64,000 nt of DNA from Anoxybacteroides tepidamans (GCF_014201465.1 NZ_JACHEP010000001.1:104833-168832), one strand, 5' to 3'; positions 53,290 through 62,320 are shown, counted from the first letter of the stretch. Notes: generated by a model not told the origin, from the sequence alone. Made by a program: numbers and translations.

Positions 53290-54129
53290 TCAAAATTTGC
53301 TTACCCCATATTTATTTCTTAACAAATTTACCCACTCCCCCACATTCCGCACGACAACGTCCGCGCTTTCGTTTGTTCCGATTTGATGTGGATCGATGTA
53401 AATCGTTTGGCAGCCAAGTTGTTTGGCTGGAAAAATGTCGTTTCTCCAATTATCACCAATGCTCATGATTTCCTCATAGCGGACACCAACCTCTAGACAG
53501 ATGGTTTTTAAATGCTTGGCTGTATCCACTGGCTTTTTTGCTTGAAAAATTTTTTTATGAAAGACGTTCGATAAGCCTAATTTTTCAAGAATCGCTTCAC
53601 TGTCCGGTCTAGGGCTGTTCGTCATTAAAACTAAAAAAAGATGCTGGCGCAGTTGAGTGAGCAACTCGGCTAACCCAGCCGTTCGCTCCATTGTGAAATG
53701 AGGACTCATCATAAACGTTCTTGTTTCGAGAAAGGCGGCATACGTTTCTTTGTTGGTCAAGCCGTAATGCCGGCCGAGGGCGCTTGGCACCCACCATAAA
53801 TCGCCGATGCTTAACATATTGTCCAAATCGACTGCTATACGTTCGGGATATTTCGTTTGTACGTCGTCATCCGACCATTTGTTTCCATTCCATTCGTATA
53901 CGCTGTGGACAAAACCATCGCCGTCCAGCAAAAGAATCAAGTCTTCTTCCGCATCATAGACGCTTCCGATTTTGAGTGGATGTGTTCCGAAAAGCACCGC
54001 TTCATAATCTTTTCGAAAAAATGTACGCTTCTCTTCTCTCAGCTTCTCTTCAATCCGTTTGGCGTAATAATCAAAATGATGCGTGTCTTCATACAATGTT
54101 CCGTCTAAATCGAATACGATGACTTTCAT
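53290..54129 (-). CDS. HAD-family hydrolase
   Basis: 279 residues. Motif I VFDLDGTLYED has the nucleophile Asp7 and Asp9, motif II lies in LVLMTNSPRPDSEA, and GDNWRNDIFPAKQLGC is motif IV. A 140-residue cap insert (about 35-175) with SVYDAEEDLILLLDGDGF follows motif I. It is probably a phosphatase acting on a small metabolite in the cytoplasm; the substrate is not predictable. Good AAGGAGAAGG site at the ATG. Confidence 0.85.
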   Translation of the reverse strand: MKVIVFDLDGTLYEDTHHFDYYAKRIEEKLREEKRTFFRKDYEAVLFGTHPLKIGSVYDAEEDLILLLDGDGFVHSVYEWNGNKWSDDDVQTKYPERIAVDLDNMLSIGDLWWVPSALGRHYGLTNKETYAAFLETRTFMMSPHFTMERTAGLAELLTQLRQHLFLVLMTNSPRPDSEAILEKLGLSNVFHKKIFQAKKPVDTAKHLKTICLEVGVRYEEIMSIGDNWRNDIFPAKQLGCQTIYIDPHQIGTNESADVVVRNVGEWVNLLRNKYGVSKF

Positions 54130-54300
54130 TTTCCTTCTCCTTCATTGTAGCTTTCTTTTATGTTATTAAGGATTTTGTTTTTTATGTTTATTTTGATTAT
54201 TTAGAACATAGTTCTATAAGCTGTTTATGTGCAACTAAACAACATCTGTCCTTTCTGGTCACGGACAGTGTCGCTTAGTCATATCATCACAAGTCAGAAA

Positions 54301-54783
54301 TTATTTGGCGAGATACTTTTTCATCACTACCGTCTTAACAGGGATAACGTCGTTGCTCATCACTATTTTTTCTTCACAAATATGATATCCGGCTGATTCG
54401 TACAAATAAATGTTTTTCGGTATAGACGCCCGAACTCTGCAACCGATCTCTTGTACTTTGCACTCTTTTGCATAGTCTTCTAGCCAATGAAGCATCGCCT
54501 TTGCTACTCCCTTGCCGCGAGCTTTCGGACAAACGGATAAACGGAAGAAATAAAGTGACGCCCCGTTTATCGTGAACCGTACGGTGCCGATCGGCTGATT
54601 GCTGTTAAAACAAAGTAGCGCTTGCTCTGTTCCACTCCGCAACTTCTGCCGAATCGAATCAACCGTTTCATTCAACGCACTTGAAGGAACATCCATCTGA
54701 CGATATTCTTCAAACGCTGCGATCATCACTTGATGGACGATAAATGCCTCCTCTTCTCTTGCTAAACGAATAGACACGTTCAT
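54301..54783 (-). CDS. GNAT-family N-acetyltransferase
   Basis: 160 residues. The acetyl-CoA loop is in VCPKARGKGVAKAMLHWLED (R/Q-x-x-G-x-G/A pattern), and ALLCFNSNQPIGTVRFTINGASLYFFRL forms the central strands. The acceptor (amine, protein or small molecule) cannot be predicted. A good AAAAGGTGG site precedes ATG 54783. Not in an evident operon. Confidence 0.85.
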   Translation of the reverse strand: MNVSIRLAREEEAFIVHQVMIAAFEEYRQMDVPSSALNETVDSIRQKLRSGTEQALLCFNSNQPIGTVRFTINGASLYFFRLSVCPKARGKGVAKAMLHWLEDYAKECKVQEIGCRVRASIPKNIYLYESAGYHICEEKIVMSNDVIPVKTVVMKKYLAK

Positions 54784-54953
54784 TTTTTCACCACCTTTTT
54801 AGCAGTAAATGATAGTGGATGGTTGTCGGAATATGTTATGATAATTTCGAAAGACATTTCCCCTATTCCTTCTTTTCTGCCATCATTGTTTCTCTCCTGC
54901 AGATGATCTTCGGGAATGTCGTACATTCTAAAACGAAAGGATGGTGAGCACGA

Positions 54954-55370
54954 ATGCAAGAACAACTTCTCCTCCAACTTGTAAATCTTGTCCAAAACTT
55001 GTCAGAAGATATGCAATGGGTCAAACAAGAGATTCAAGCGATGAAACAAGAAATGCAAACGATGAAGCAAGAAATGCAAACGATGAAGCAAGAAATCGAA
55101 GCACTTAAACAACGAATAGACAAACAAGAAGAAGAGATTTACTGGCTAAAAGTGCAAATGGAAGAAAATACGCAAATGATCAAAGCCATTCGCGACAATC
55201 AGTTGGAGCAGCGCAGCATTCAAGATGCGATGCGGCACGAAATTGCCCAAATCCGACGTGAAATGGCGACAAAAGAGGACATCGCCTACATCCATCAGCG
55301 ATTGGACTACCAAATTAGCCGCATCGCCCGCACCGAAGAAGAGCTTCATTTATTGAAAACAGCCAACTAA
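54954..55370 (+). CDS. Coiled-coil protein with heptad-sized DNA repeats
   Basis: 138 residues, almost entirely predicted coiled coil. Residues 23-50 are copies of M/V-K-Q-E-(M/I)-Q-(T/A) encoded by four successive 21-base units at 55020-55103. No membrane segment or signal peptide. The C-terminal third contains TKEDIAYIHQRLDYQISRI and TEEELHLLK, common in small Bacillales coiled-coil proteins of unknown role. It has its own terminator and site, and is divergent from the GNAT gene. Confidence 0.75.
   Translation: MQEQLLLQLVNLVQNLSEDMQWVKQEIQAMKQEMQTMKQEMQTMKQEIEALKQRIDKQEEEIYWLKVQMEENTQMIKAIRDNQLEQRSIQDAMRHEIAQIRREMATKEDIAYIHQRLDYQISRIARTEEELHLLKTAN
55020..55103 (+). repeat. Four tandem 21-base units inside the coiled-coil gene
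   Basis: Units such as ATGAAGCAAGAAATGCAAAC plus one base repeat in phase; units 2 and 3 are nearly identical. Each unit is exactly one coiled-coil heptad, so length can change without loss of register. Confidence 0.85.
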
Positions 55371-55381
55371 AAAGCGAAACG

Positions 55382-55416
55382 TCGTTCCCGTATAATGGTG
55401 AACGACGTTTTTCCAT
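55382..55416 (+). terminator. Terminator of the coiled-coil gene
   Basis: AAACGTCGTTC and GAACGACGTTT pair around CCGTATAATGGT, followed by TTCC; one T-run on the plus side. Confidence 0.75.
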
Positions 55417-55697
55417 TTTGATAAACAACGCACGCATATACTTCATCAGGCGTGACACTCATATTGCGGCTGCCAAGCCCAAGCAAGCCGGAAAAACCGG
55501 GGTGTGCGCACCACAATCACTCCTCGAACACTATTTGCACCGTTTTTCGCATCACGACTAGATCACCCGCATGAAAGCGGTAAGCAAAATTGCTAGTAAA
55601 GTCAACATGCAAATTGTTGGGCGAACCGGTTCGCTTGATCATTGATTTCATCTGAAAAACGAATCATGAGCGCATTCCCGCTTAACGGAAACATCAT
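55417..55697 (-). pseudogene. Possible decayed gene downstream of nnr
   Basis: No intact ORF, but the minus strand has protein-like pieces in different frames. The first begins at ATG 55697, overlapping the nnr stop, and reads FPLSGNALMIRFSDEINDQANRFAQQF before a stop; a second frame has NLHVDFTSNFAYRFHAGDLVV; a third has HPGFSGLLGLGSRNMSVTPDE. The first piece vaguely resembles the N-terminus of 5-oxoprolinase subunit PxpB/KipI. This may be a multiply frameshifted gene or chance. Confidence 0.3.
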
Positions 55698-57226
55698 TTA
55701 ATCCGTTCCCTTAACTGGAACAAGACAGGCGAAATGGCATCTATTACATCGGTAGCGAGCACGCTAAACGGTGAATGCCCTTTTTGCACAAGGAAGTCGG
55801 CTGCTTTCCCATGAACCCATACGGCGTTGCTGACGGCTGCTTGTACGGAATCATGCTGCATCAGAAAGGCGACAATTATTCCTGTTAACACGTCGCCGCT
55901 TCCGCCTTTGGCAAGGGCTGGGTTGCCTGTTGTATTGACGTACTGCTTTCCATCTGGCGTTGTAACGATCGTATACGGTCCTTTTAATACGACGTACAAG
56001 CCGTAGTCCATCGCGAATTGCTTACTAACCCCAAAGCGGTTTTTTTCCACATCATGAATCGAAACACCGAGCATGCGCGCCAGTTCGCCCGGATGGGGGG
56101 TGACAATCGTTGGGCTTGTTCTCTTTTTGACAAACGAAGCGTACTCGTTCCAGAAAAATAGCGCATCCGCATCCAACACAACCGGAACATCTTGCTCAAG
56201 AACGGTTTGAACGATTCGTTTCGTCCCTTCCGTTCTTCCCATCCCCGGCCCTACGGCAATCGCATCGATATCCAGTTGAGCAAAATCAATGTCACCAGCA
56301 AAAGAACCGTTTTCCGATGGGCAAGGATGCTGCATCGCTTCTGGAATCCGATTTGCAACTACCGAATAAATATCGTCCGGAATCGCCATTGTCAACAACC
56401 CTGCTCCGCTTCTTAACGCTGCTTTAGCGGTGAGCGTGATCGCTCCTGTCATGTTGCGCGATCCGCCGATCACGATTCCTTTTCCATATGTCCCTTTATG
56501 CGATGAACGGTTTCTTGTTGGCAGCGTCCTTCTAACGTCCTCTTCCACCCATGCTTGACGAAACGTGGCGGTTGTTTCGAGTGCACGCGGTGGAATGCCG
56601 ATGTCGACAACGATCAGTTCACCATAGTAATCAGCCGTTGGGAACGTATAGGCGCTAAGTTTTGGGCATTGAATCGTAATCGTTACATCCGCACGGATCG
56701 CTGTTTCTACTTCGCCGCCATCAGCAGGAACACCGCTTGGAACATCAACAGCATATACTGTAAGCTCGTCTATTTGATTGACCTTGTCAATGATTTCTTT
56801 ATAAGGTGATTTGATGGATCCTTTGACGCCAATTCCCAGCATTGCATCAATGAGAACGTCATAGCGATGAATTTGCTCGAAAAATTCCTGTTCATTGCCT
56901 ATATAGTTTTTTACTTCATCCCCCGAATTTTCATAGATTTCAAGCGCTTTTTTCGCAGCACCTTTTACTTTTTCCTTCGGCGGGATGAGCCATAAATCGG
57001 TCATGTAACCGTAGCTTTTCAGCACTCTCGCAACAACAAATCCGTCGCCACCATTGTTGCCTGTTCCCGTTAACACCGCAATACGCGCGGCCGGCTGAAT
57101 TCGTTCGCATAACACTCTCGCCACCGCTTGTCCGGCATTTTCCATTAATGAATCTTCGCTTATTCCGATTTGTTCGGTCGTATAGCGGTCAATAGCGTAC
57201 ATTTCGGAAGCTGTCACGATTCGCAT
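55694..57226 (-). CDS. nnr: Bifunctional NAD(P)H-hydrate repair enzyme Nnr
   Basis: 510 residues from ATG 57226 with an AAAGGTGATG site. The N-terminal epimerase half (about 1-215) has GTGNNGGDGFVVAR and YAVDVPSGVPADGG. The C-terminal ADP/ATP-dependent dehydratase half has GIVIGGSRNMTGAI, AVGPGMGRTEGT and KGGSGDVLTGI. It repairs hydrated NADH and NADPH. Usual length for a fused Nnr. Confidence 0.95.
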   Translation of the reverse strand: MRIVTASEMYAIDRYTTEQIGISEDSLMENAGQAVARVLCERIQPAARIAVLTGTGNNGGDGFVVARVLKSYGYMTDLWLIPPKEKVKGAAKKALEIYENSGDEVKNYIGNEQEFFEQIHRYDVLIDAMLGIGVKGSIKSPYKEIIDKVNQIDELTVYAVDVPSGVPADGGEVETAIRADVTITIQCPKLSAYTFPTADYYGELIVVDIGIPPRALETTATFRQAWVEEDVRRTLPTRNRSSHKGTYGKGIVIGGSRNMTGAITLTAKAALRSGAGLLTMAIPDDIYSVVANRIPEAMQHPCPSENGSFAGDIDFAQLDIDAIAVGPGMGRTEGTKRIVQTVLEQDVPVVLDADALFFWNEYASFVKKRTSPTIVTPHPGELARMLGVSIHDVEKNRFGVSKQFAMDYGLYVVLKGPYTIVTTPDGKQYVNTTGNPALAKGGSGDVLTGIIVAFLMQHDSVQAAVSNAVWVHGKAADFLVQKGHSPFSVLATDVIDAISPVLFQLRERIK

Positions 57227-57255
57227 CGTCATCACCTTTTCGTTTTTATTTCATT

Positions 57256-57291
57256 ATACAAAAAGACTGCCTCCATCGAGACAGTTCTCAA
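57256..57291 (-). terminator. Terminator of the DCC gene
   Basis: ACTG-CTC and GAG-CAGT pair around a short loop on the minus strand and are followed by TTTTTG. Confidence 0.65.
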
Positions 57292-57295
57292 TTAT

Positions 57296-57685
57296 TTAAC
57301 TATCTAAAAATCGCTCACGAATATGCGGCGTCGGAATGAGACAGCTTTCTCTTTTTCCAAACCACTGGTATCGGTGGTTCGCGATCCAATCGTAGATGAG
57401 ATCACGAAACGGTTTCGGTACGATCATAAAAATATACAATATTCCCCAAAAACCTGTAAGCTGTCGACATATACGAAGAGCCGCACTGGATTTTGTATAG
57501 TAGCGATTCCCTTCGAGCAAGATAACGCTGTCAACGGAAGGAAGAGAAAGCTTTTGCGCGAGCGTTTGTCCAACGTTGCTTTGCAAGGAGGCAAAACGAA
57601 ACACCTCCTGTGGATCGCGTTGAATAATAAACTGTACGGATGCATGACAAAGATTACATACTCCGTCAAATAAGATGATTTTCAT
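57296..57685 (-). CDS. DCC-family thiol-disulfide oxidoreductase (DUF393)
   Basis: 129 residues from ATG 57685, overlapping the upstream stop by ATGA. The N-terminal DGVCNLC (Cys10, Cys13) and the following KSSAALRICRQL match the DCC/YuxK family, thioredoxin-like proteins of unknown redox partner. Translationally coupled to the alpha/beta hydrolase. Confidence 0.88.
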   Translation of the reverse strand: MKIILFDGVCNLCHASVQFIIQRDPQEVFRFASLQSNVGQTLAQKLSLPSVDSVILLEGNRYYTKSSAALRICRQLTGFWGILYIFMIVPKPFRDLIYDWIANHRYQWFGKRESCLIPTPHIRERFLDS

Positions 57686-58617
57686 TGTTTTTGCACCTTT
57701 TCTAAAAACGCAAGTATTCTCTTGATATATTCGTCTTTGTACATCGCAAAACTTTTCACATGCTTCGCTTTTTCGGTAAGCCAAATCTCAAATACATCTG
57801 GATGTTTGTTGTACATCTTTACGCTTTCTTCATACGGGATGGACGGATCGGCTTTGCTGTGAATAAATAAAATCGGACGTGGCGCAATCGCATCGACCGC
57901 TTTGATCGGAACCGACTCCGCTGGATCTAAATCAGTAATCATCGGAATAAGAGTAATAATTAAGTACGTAAACGGAACGTTCGGTAAGTGCGTCCATACA
58001 GGCATATACGTCCGCAAATATCCTTCTAAATCGCTAAACGGACTGTCGGCAATGACCGCCTTTACATCTTGATCCATACCTGCTGCTAAAATCGAGGTTG
58101 CCGCTCCCATCGACACCCCGTAAAGAACGATCGGTTCGGAGTGGTGTTGTTTCGCGTAATCAATGACACCGAGCAAATCGTATTTTTCTTTCGCGCCAAT
58201 CGTTGTCATGTCTCCTTCTGATTCGCCGCTTGCGCGGAAATCAAACATCATGACGCGATATCCTTCGTCTGTTAGTGCCTTAGCAAGCGGTAAAAACGGC
58301 ACATTTGGTTCGTAGCGGTTGCCACCGTAGCCATGAGAAAAAATGACCGTCATTTTCGCTTGTTTCGTTGGCTCAATCACCCATCCTTTCAGCTTTAGTC
58401 CGCCGTCTTTACTTGTAAATGTCACATCTTTATAAGCCATTCCGTAAGCTTTCGGCGTCTCTACGACTGCTTTTCGCTCTTTATGCGTCAAATTCCAGCC
58501 GACATAAACGGAAATCCCGACGCAGGCAATGACAGCAAGCAACAACACGCCAACAAGCGACGGGACGAGCCATTTCCTCGTGTTTCGTTGCCTTTCCAAT
58601 TGCGTTTGCATATTCAC
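57682..58617 (-). CDS. Membrane-anchored alpha/beta hydrolase
   Basis: 311 residues. An N-terminal membrane helix (about 17-42) is followed by an alpha/beta hydrolase: oxyanion loop FSHGYGGNRYE, nucleophile Ser169 in GVSMGAATS, catalytic Asp and His expected in the C-terminal IHSKADPSIPYEES and EKAKHVKSF. Related to B. subtilis YqkD-type esterases. Faces outward if the anchor is a type II signal. Substrate unknown. Confidence 0.88.
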   Translation of the reverse strand: MNMQTQLERQRNTRKWLVPSLVGVLLLAVIACVGISVYVGWNLTHKERKAVVETPKAYGMAYKDVTFTSKDGGLKLKGWVIEPTKQAKMTVIFSHGYGGNRYEPNVPFLPLAKALTDEGYRVMMFDFRASGESEGDMTTIGAKEKYDLLGVIDYAKQHHSEPIVLYGVSMGAATSILAAGMDQDVKAVIADSPFSDLEGYLRTYMPVWTHLPNVPFTYLIITLIPMITDLDPAESVPIKAVDAIAPRPILFIHSKADPSIPYEESVKMYNKHPDVFEIWLTEKAKHVKSFAMYKDEYIKRILAFLEKVQKQ

Positions 58618-58632
58618 GCTTTATCACATCCT

Positions 58633-59211
58633 TCATTTAGACATAAAAATTTGATTAAGAGGAATTTGCAAATCCGGAAAAATGCCTACCTCGACCGTGT
58701 CTTCGTTCGCATATATGTTTTTCAACGCAAATCCATTTTCTCCTCGCAAAAATGTTTCGACATATTCGTTTAGCGGATCGACAATCCAATATTCTCGCAC
58801 GCCCGCTGTTTCATATAGATGAAATTTTACAACACGATCGATCTTGGCCGTGCTCGGAGATAGGATTTCAATCACTAGATCAGGTGCCCCTACGATATAG
58901 TGATCACCGATTTTTTCTTTGTCACAAACAACAAGCAAATCAGGTTGAACCCAACTTTTGATTGCGGATGGGGCGGTTTCTTTTTCGGCAAATAAACATA
59001 CGTCAATTGGCGCCCCGAACACTTCACAAGTTTTTCCGCTTAAATAATTGGAGAAGCATGCGAGCAAATAACGCTGAACACGTTGATGGGCAGGTGTTGG
59101 GGATGGAACCATATTCATGATGTCGCCATCGAATACTTCTAAACGAACTTCCTCAGGTAAATTCATATAATCTTTATATGTCCACTGCTGCTTTTCTTTT
59201 CGTACAGCCAT
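58633..59211 (-). CDS. Uma2-family (DUF820) putative endonuclease
   Basis: About 192 residues. The family core is visible: QPDLLVVCDKEKIG, GAPDLVIEILSPSTAKIDR and FHLYETAGVREYWIVDPLNEYVE (PD-(D/E)XK-like acidic and Lys residues). Uma2 proteins are predicted nucleases, often accessory and mobile. The paralogue at 60939-61490 shares the same architecture. Confidence 0.85.
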   Translation of the reverse strand: MAVRKEKQQWTYKDYMNLPEEVRLEVFDGDIMNMVPSPTPAHQRVQRYLLACFSNYLSGKTCEVFGAPIDVCLFAEKETAPSAIKSWVQPDLLVVCDKEKIGDHYIVGAPDLVIEILSPSTAKIDRVVKFHLYETAGVREYWIVDPLNEYVETFLRGENGFALKNIYANEDTVEVGIFPDLQIPLNQIFMSK

Positions 59212-59352
59212 ATTCATCCCGCCTTTTTTCTTTAATTATATCGGAACAAAAAATGGAAATGAAGAAAAGTTTGCTAATATTTCTTTATATTTAAGCGCTG
59301 CTTATGCTAAAATGAACAAAATTGTTTTTCGGTGAAGAAAGGACTGAATGAT

Positions 59353-59997
59353 TTGGCCAATACCCATACGTTTACAAAAGAAGAGGAAATCGTGCATGCG
59401 CTTACGCATGGGGTTGGGGCACTGTTTAGCGTGGCCGCTCTCGTGATGTTGACGGTCATGGCTGCGATGTACGGAAATGCATGGCACGTCGTTAGTTTTA
59501 CTTTGTTTGGGAGCACAATGCTTATTTTGTATTTGTCATCAACGATCGTTCACGCATTGCCGGAAGGGCGGTGGAAGCGATTGTTTGAAATTTTCGACCA
59601 TTCGTCCATTTATTTTTTCATCGCCGGAACGTATACCCCATTTCTGTTTTTAGCGGTGAAAGGCGTTATAGGTTGGACGTTGTTTGGCATCGTCTGGGGG
59701 CTTGCGCTCGTCGGTACCGTATTTAAATGCTTTTTTGTCGATCGGTTTTTATACACATCGACGATCATCTATATCGTGATGGGCTGGTTGATTGTATTCG
59801 CATGGAAACCGCTCGTTTCCGGTCTTTCGCCAAATGGAGTGTTATATTTAGTCATCGGCGGAATTTTGTACACAGTCGGCGCTGTTTTTTACGTATGGCG
59901 CGGCTTTAAATTTCATCATGCCGTCTGGCACTTGTTTGTATTAGGGGGATCTGTCGCGCACTTTTTTGCAGTGCTTATACTATTGAATTCAATTTAA
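59353..59997 (+). CDS. Hemolysin III/YplQ-type seven-helix membrane protein
   Basis: About 214 residues from TTG 59353, with AAAGGA nine bases upstream; a GTG at 59332 is an alternative. Seven membrane helices with conserved HALTHGVGALFS, STIVHAL, FDHSSIYFFIAGTYTPF and HAVWHLFVLGGSVAHFFAV, the PAQR/TrhA family. Members adjust membrane fluidity or act as hydrolases. Isolated gene. Confidence 0.9.
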   Translation: MANTHTFTKEEEIVHALTHGVGALFSVAALVMLTVMAAMYGNAWHVVSFTLFGSTMLILYLSSTIVHALPEGRWKRLFEIFDHSSIYFFIAGTYTPFLFLAVKGVIGWTLFGIVWGLALVGTVFKCFFVDRFLYTSTIIYIVMGWLIVFAWKPLVSGLSPNGVLYLVIGGILYTVGAVFYVWRGFKFHHAVWHLFVLGGSVAHFFAVLILLNSI

Positions 59998-60100
59998 TCC
60001 ATTCAAATTTTCGAAAAATGATTGAGATAATAAGCGTCCACACAATCATTTTATACAGAGGAAATGTCACAGTAAATAAAAAGGCGTCTTTCTGTCTGTA

Positions 60101-60156
60101 AATAAAGAAGGAGAGCTAGTTACCTTTGCGGTGAGGCCCTCCTTTCTTTTTTAATG
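60101..60156 (+). terminator. Terminator-like hairpin after the hemolysin III gene
   Basis: AAGAAGGAG and CTCCTTTCTT pair, with a large, partly structured loop (GCTAGTTACCTTTGCGGTGAGGC), followed by TTTTTT. It may be just a terminator; the loop contains a GGTGAGGC tract. Confidence 0.55.
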
Positions 60157-60196
60157 CATGAAAATACCAAATTGATGACAACAATCGCATGACTTA

Positions 60197-60415
60197 TTAC
60201 TCTGCACCTTTCTTCCCGAATCCCTGACCAAATTTCAGTAAATGCAATTGCCCGTTAGAAGCCCAGTTTTCTCTGTCGTATTCATCGAAAATCACTGTGA
60301 CCCATTCCTCTTTTACATTTAAAGTTCTAGCCGCTTCTTTTGTGATGTTTTCAACAAATTTCTGCTTCTGCTCAATTGTTCTCCCCTTAGCCATTTTTAC
60401 AGTAATAATTGGCAT
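60197..60415 (-). CDS. Tautomerase-family (4-oxalocrotonate tautomerase-like) protein
   Basis: 72 residues starting MPIITVKMAKGRTIEQKQKFV, with Pro as the first residue after Met removal (the catalytic base). The C-terminal half TLNVKEEWVTVIFDEYDRENWASNG fits larger tautomerase paralogues. It interconverts keto and enol forms; the natural substrate is not known. Monocistronic with a modest site. Confidence 0.9.
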   Translation of the reverse strand: MPIITVKMAKGRTIEQKQKFVENITKEAARTLNVKEEWVTVIFDEYDRENWASNGQLHLLKFGQGFGKKGAE

Positions 60416-60938
60416 TATTTATTCACCCTCTCACATAGCAAATGAAATAAAAAGTGGTAATGGCTCTTTTGCAAAACAGCAATCCTTGATTAAATTTAAG
60501 TTAAGATGGCATTAGACATCTGGATGTAGATACAATTGGGAATCCATTCAACATCGTTCATGTTCGCGGCTTTCACCTTATATGCCTCATTTCTGTCGGA
60601 AAAGGGAATCATGCTGCATTCACAAAAATACATGCTCCTTTTCTTTCCTAACTATAACCCGTACACCATAACAAATGTAATGTATATACTAACAAAACAT
60701 CCATGAGTAATTTTTACTCTCCACCCAAACATGAAAACAACGCTCATGGATCGTTTATTTTCACAGAAAAAAAGAATTTATTTTCAATATTTTCACGAAA
60801 ATAAGAGAGTATTCTAAAAGTACTCGTCCCAAAAGCTTGCTTCATTCTCTGTTTTAACTATCTAATAAAGTAAAATAACGGATCATCAACACTCGTGCTA
60901 TAATATAGAAAATAACGATCGGAAAGGTTGGTGACAGT
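60416..60938. other. Intergenic region upstream of the second Uma2 gene
   Basis: About 520 AT-rich bases. The candidate -10 TATAAT at about 60898 lies 40 bases before the Uma2 start; no convincing -35. No ORF with a site. No repeat or known structured RNA recognised. Confidence 0.5.
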
Positions 60939-61490
60939 ATGGCTTTTCCACAAGAACGGAAACCGTTGACGTATGCCGATTATTTGCAACTCGACGACTC
61001 TGTTCGATGTGAAGCGATCGATGGACAAATTTACGATATGGCTCCCGCTCCTACCCCTAAACATCAACAAGTCGTCACGTTACTCAGCGCGGAATTTGTG
61101 ATGCATTTACGCGGGAAAACATGCCGCGTGTTCGTTTCCCCAATTGATGTTTGCTTTTCTAATGACGAATGGGTTCAGCCAGATATTGTGATCGTTTGCG
61201 ATCCAAACAAAATTAGCGACGAACGCATTATCGGGGCACCTGATGTCATTGTCGAAGTGCTATCACCGTCTACCGCTAAAAAAGATCGTTTAATTAAATA
61301 TAAACGTTACGAACAAGCAGGAGTGCGGCAATATTGGATTGTCGATCCGATTCATGAGTATGTGGAAGTGCATGTGTTAAAAGACGGAGCGTTTCAACTT
61401 TACGGTACGTATTTTAAGGAAGACACTATTCCTGTTCAGCTATTTGGTCATTTTTCCATTCATGCAGACAATATTTTTCTCTCGCAATGA
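60939..61490 (+). CDS. Uma2-family (DUF820) putative endonuclease, second copy
   Basis: 183 residues. Same core as 58633-59211: QPDIVIVCDPNKISDERIIGAPDVIVEVLSPSTAKKDR and YWIVDPIHEYVEVHV. The two differ in the N-terminal third and are on opposite strands about 1.7 kb apart, so this is an older pair or separate acquisitions rather than a recent tandem duplication. Confidence 0.85.
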   Translation: MAFPQERKPLTYADYLQLDDSVRCEAIDGQIYDMAPAPTPKHQQVVTLLSAEFVMHLRGKTCRVFVSPIDVCFSNDEWVQPDIVIVCDPNKISDERIIGAPDVIVEVLSPSTAKKDRLIKYKRYEQAGVRQYWIVDPIHEYVEVHVLKDGAFQLYGTYFKEDTIPVQLFGHFSIHADNIFLSQ

Positions 61491-61516
61491 AAAAGAGGCG
61501 CACGCCGCCTCTTATT
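61490..61516. terminator. Bidirectional terminator between Uma2 and SDR genes
   Basis: AAGAGGC and GCCTCTT pair around GCACGCC with A/T runs on both sides. Confidence 0.75.
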
Positions 61517-62252
61517 CTTCGTAAATCATTTTTCTTGTCATGCCGCCGTCGACGACAAGATGAGTGCCGGTGACAAAATCGTTGTTCGGATCGGTGAAAT
61601 AAAGGCAGGCGCGCGCCACATCTTCTGGTTTGCCAACACGTCCTGCGGGATGCTGGGCATGGTCTTTTGGCCGAAGCGTTTCATATGCTTTCGTTTCAAT
61701 CCAGCCTGGACAAATCGCGTTTACGCGAATGCGGTCAGCACTAAACGACATCGCTAGCGCATGGGTGAGCGCCAACATTCCACCTTTAGAAGCAGCATAC
61801 GCTTCGGAGTTTGGTTCCGACATCAACGCGCGTGTCGATGCAATATTGACAATCGCTCCGCCACCGTGCGTTTTCATGATTTTCGCCGCTTCTCTTGCGC
61901 AAAGAAACGCGCCGCGCAAATTCGTGTTGATGACGTCATCCCATTGTTCGACCGTCAAGTCATAAGGCGACACAAAAATGCCAAATCCAGCGTTATTAAT
62001 GAGCACATCGACTCTTCTAAACATGTTGTCAATTTCTCGAAACATGTTCTCAATCTCCGTTGGTACGGTTAAATCACATATGTACGAATGCACATCATAC
62101 CCTTCTGTTTGCAGCTGTTTAGCAACAAGCTGCGCTTCATCCGTTTTATCCGTTACGATAATGGTCGCTCCTTGTTCGGCATACGCTTTCGCTAACGCTC
62201 GGCCGATTCCCCCAGCTGCCCCTGTAATAACAACAACTTTTCCCTGATACAA
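61512..62252 (-). CDS. Short-chain dehydrogenase/reductase
   Basis: 246 residues. Nucleotide loop TGAAGGIG at 10-17, NNAG in VLINNAGFG, catalytic Ser139, Tyr152 and Lys156 (EAYAASKGG). It uses NAD(H) or NADP(H) on an unknown substrate. It follows the acetoacetyl-CoA synthetase gene with a hairpin between them; a role in ketone-body or hydroxyacid metabolism is possible but inferred from context only. Confidence 0.9.
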   Translation of the reverse strand: MYQGKVVVITGAAGGIGRALAKAYAEQGATIIVTDKTDEAQLVAKQLQTEGYDVHSYICDLTVPTEIENMFREIDNMFRRVDVLINNAGFGIFVSPYDLTVEQWDDVINTNLRGAFLCAREAAKIMKTHGGGAIVNIASTRALMSEPNSEAYAASKGGMLALTHALAMSFSADRIRVNAICPGWIETKAYETLRPKDHAQHPAGRVGKPEDVARACLYFTDPNNDFVTGTHLVVDGGMTRKMIYEE

Positions 62253-62290
62253 CTTTCCTCCCTCCTTCCACTTTATTGTACATCATACAT

Positions 62291-62320
62291 CAAGGTTGTT
62301 GCCAAACGACAACAACCTCA
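62291..62320 (-). terminator. Hairpin between the synthetase and SDR genes
   Basis: GGTTGTTG and CAACAACC form an eight-pair stem around CCAAACGA; the following T-run is poor, so it may attenuate rather than stop transcription. Confidence 0.5.

Noticed and set aside
60101-60156. M-box (Mg2+) riboswitch fragment
   Set aside because: Only GGTGAGGC is shared; the rest of the M-box core and a downstream Mg2+ transporter are missing.
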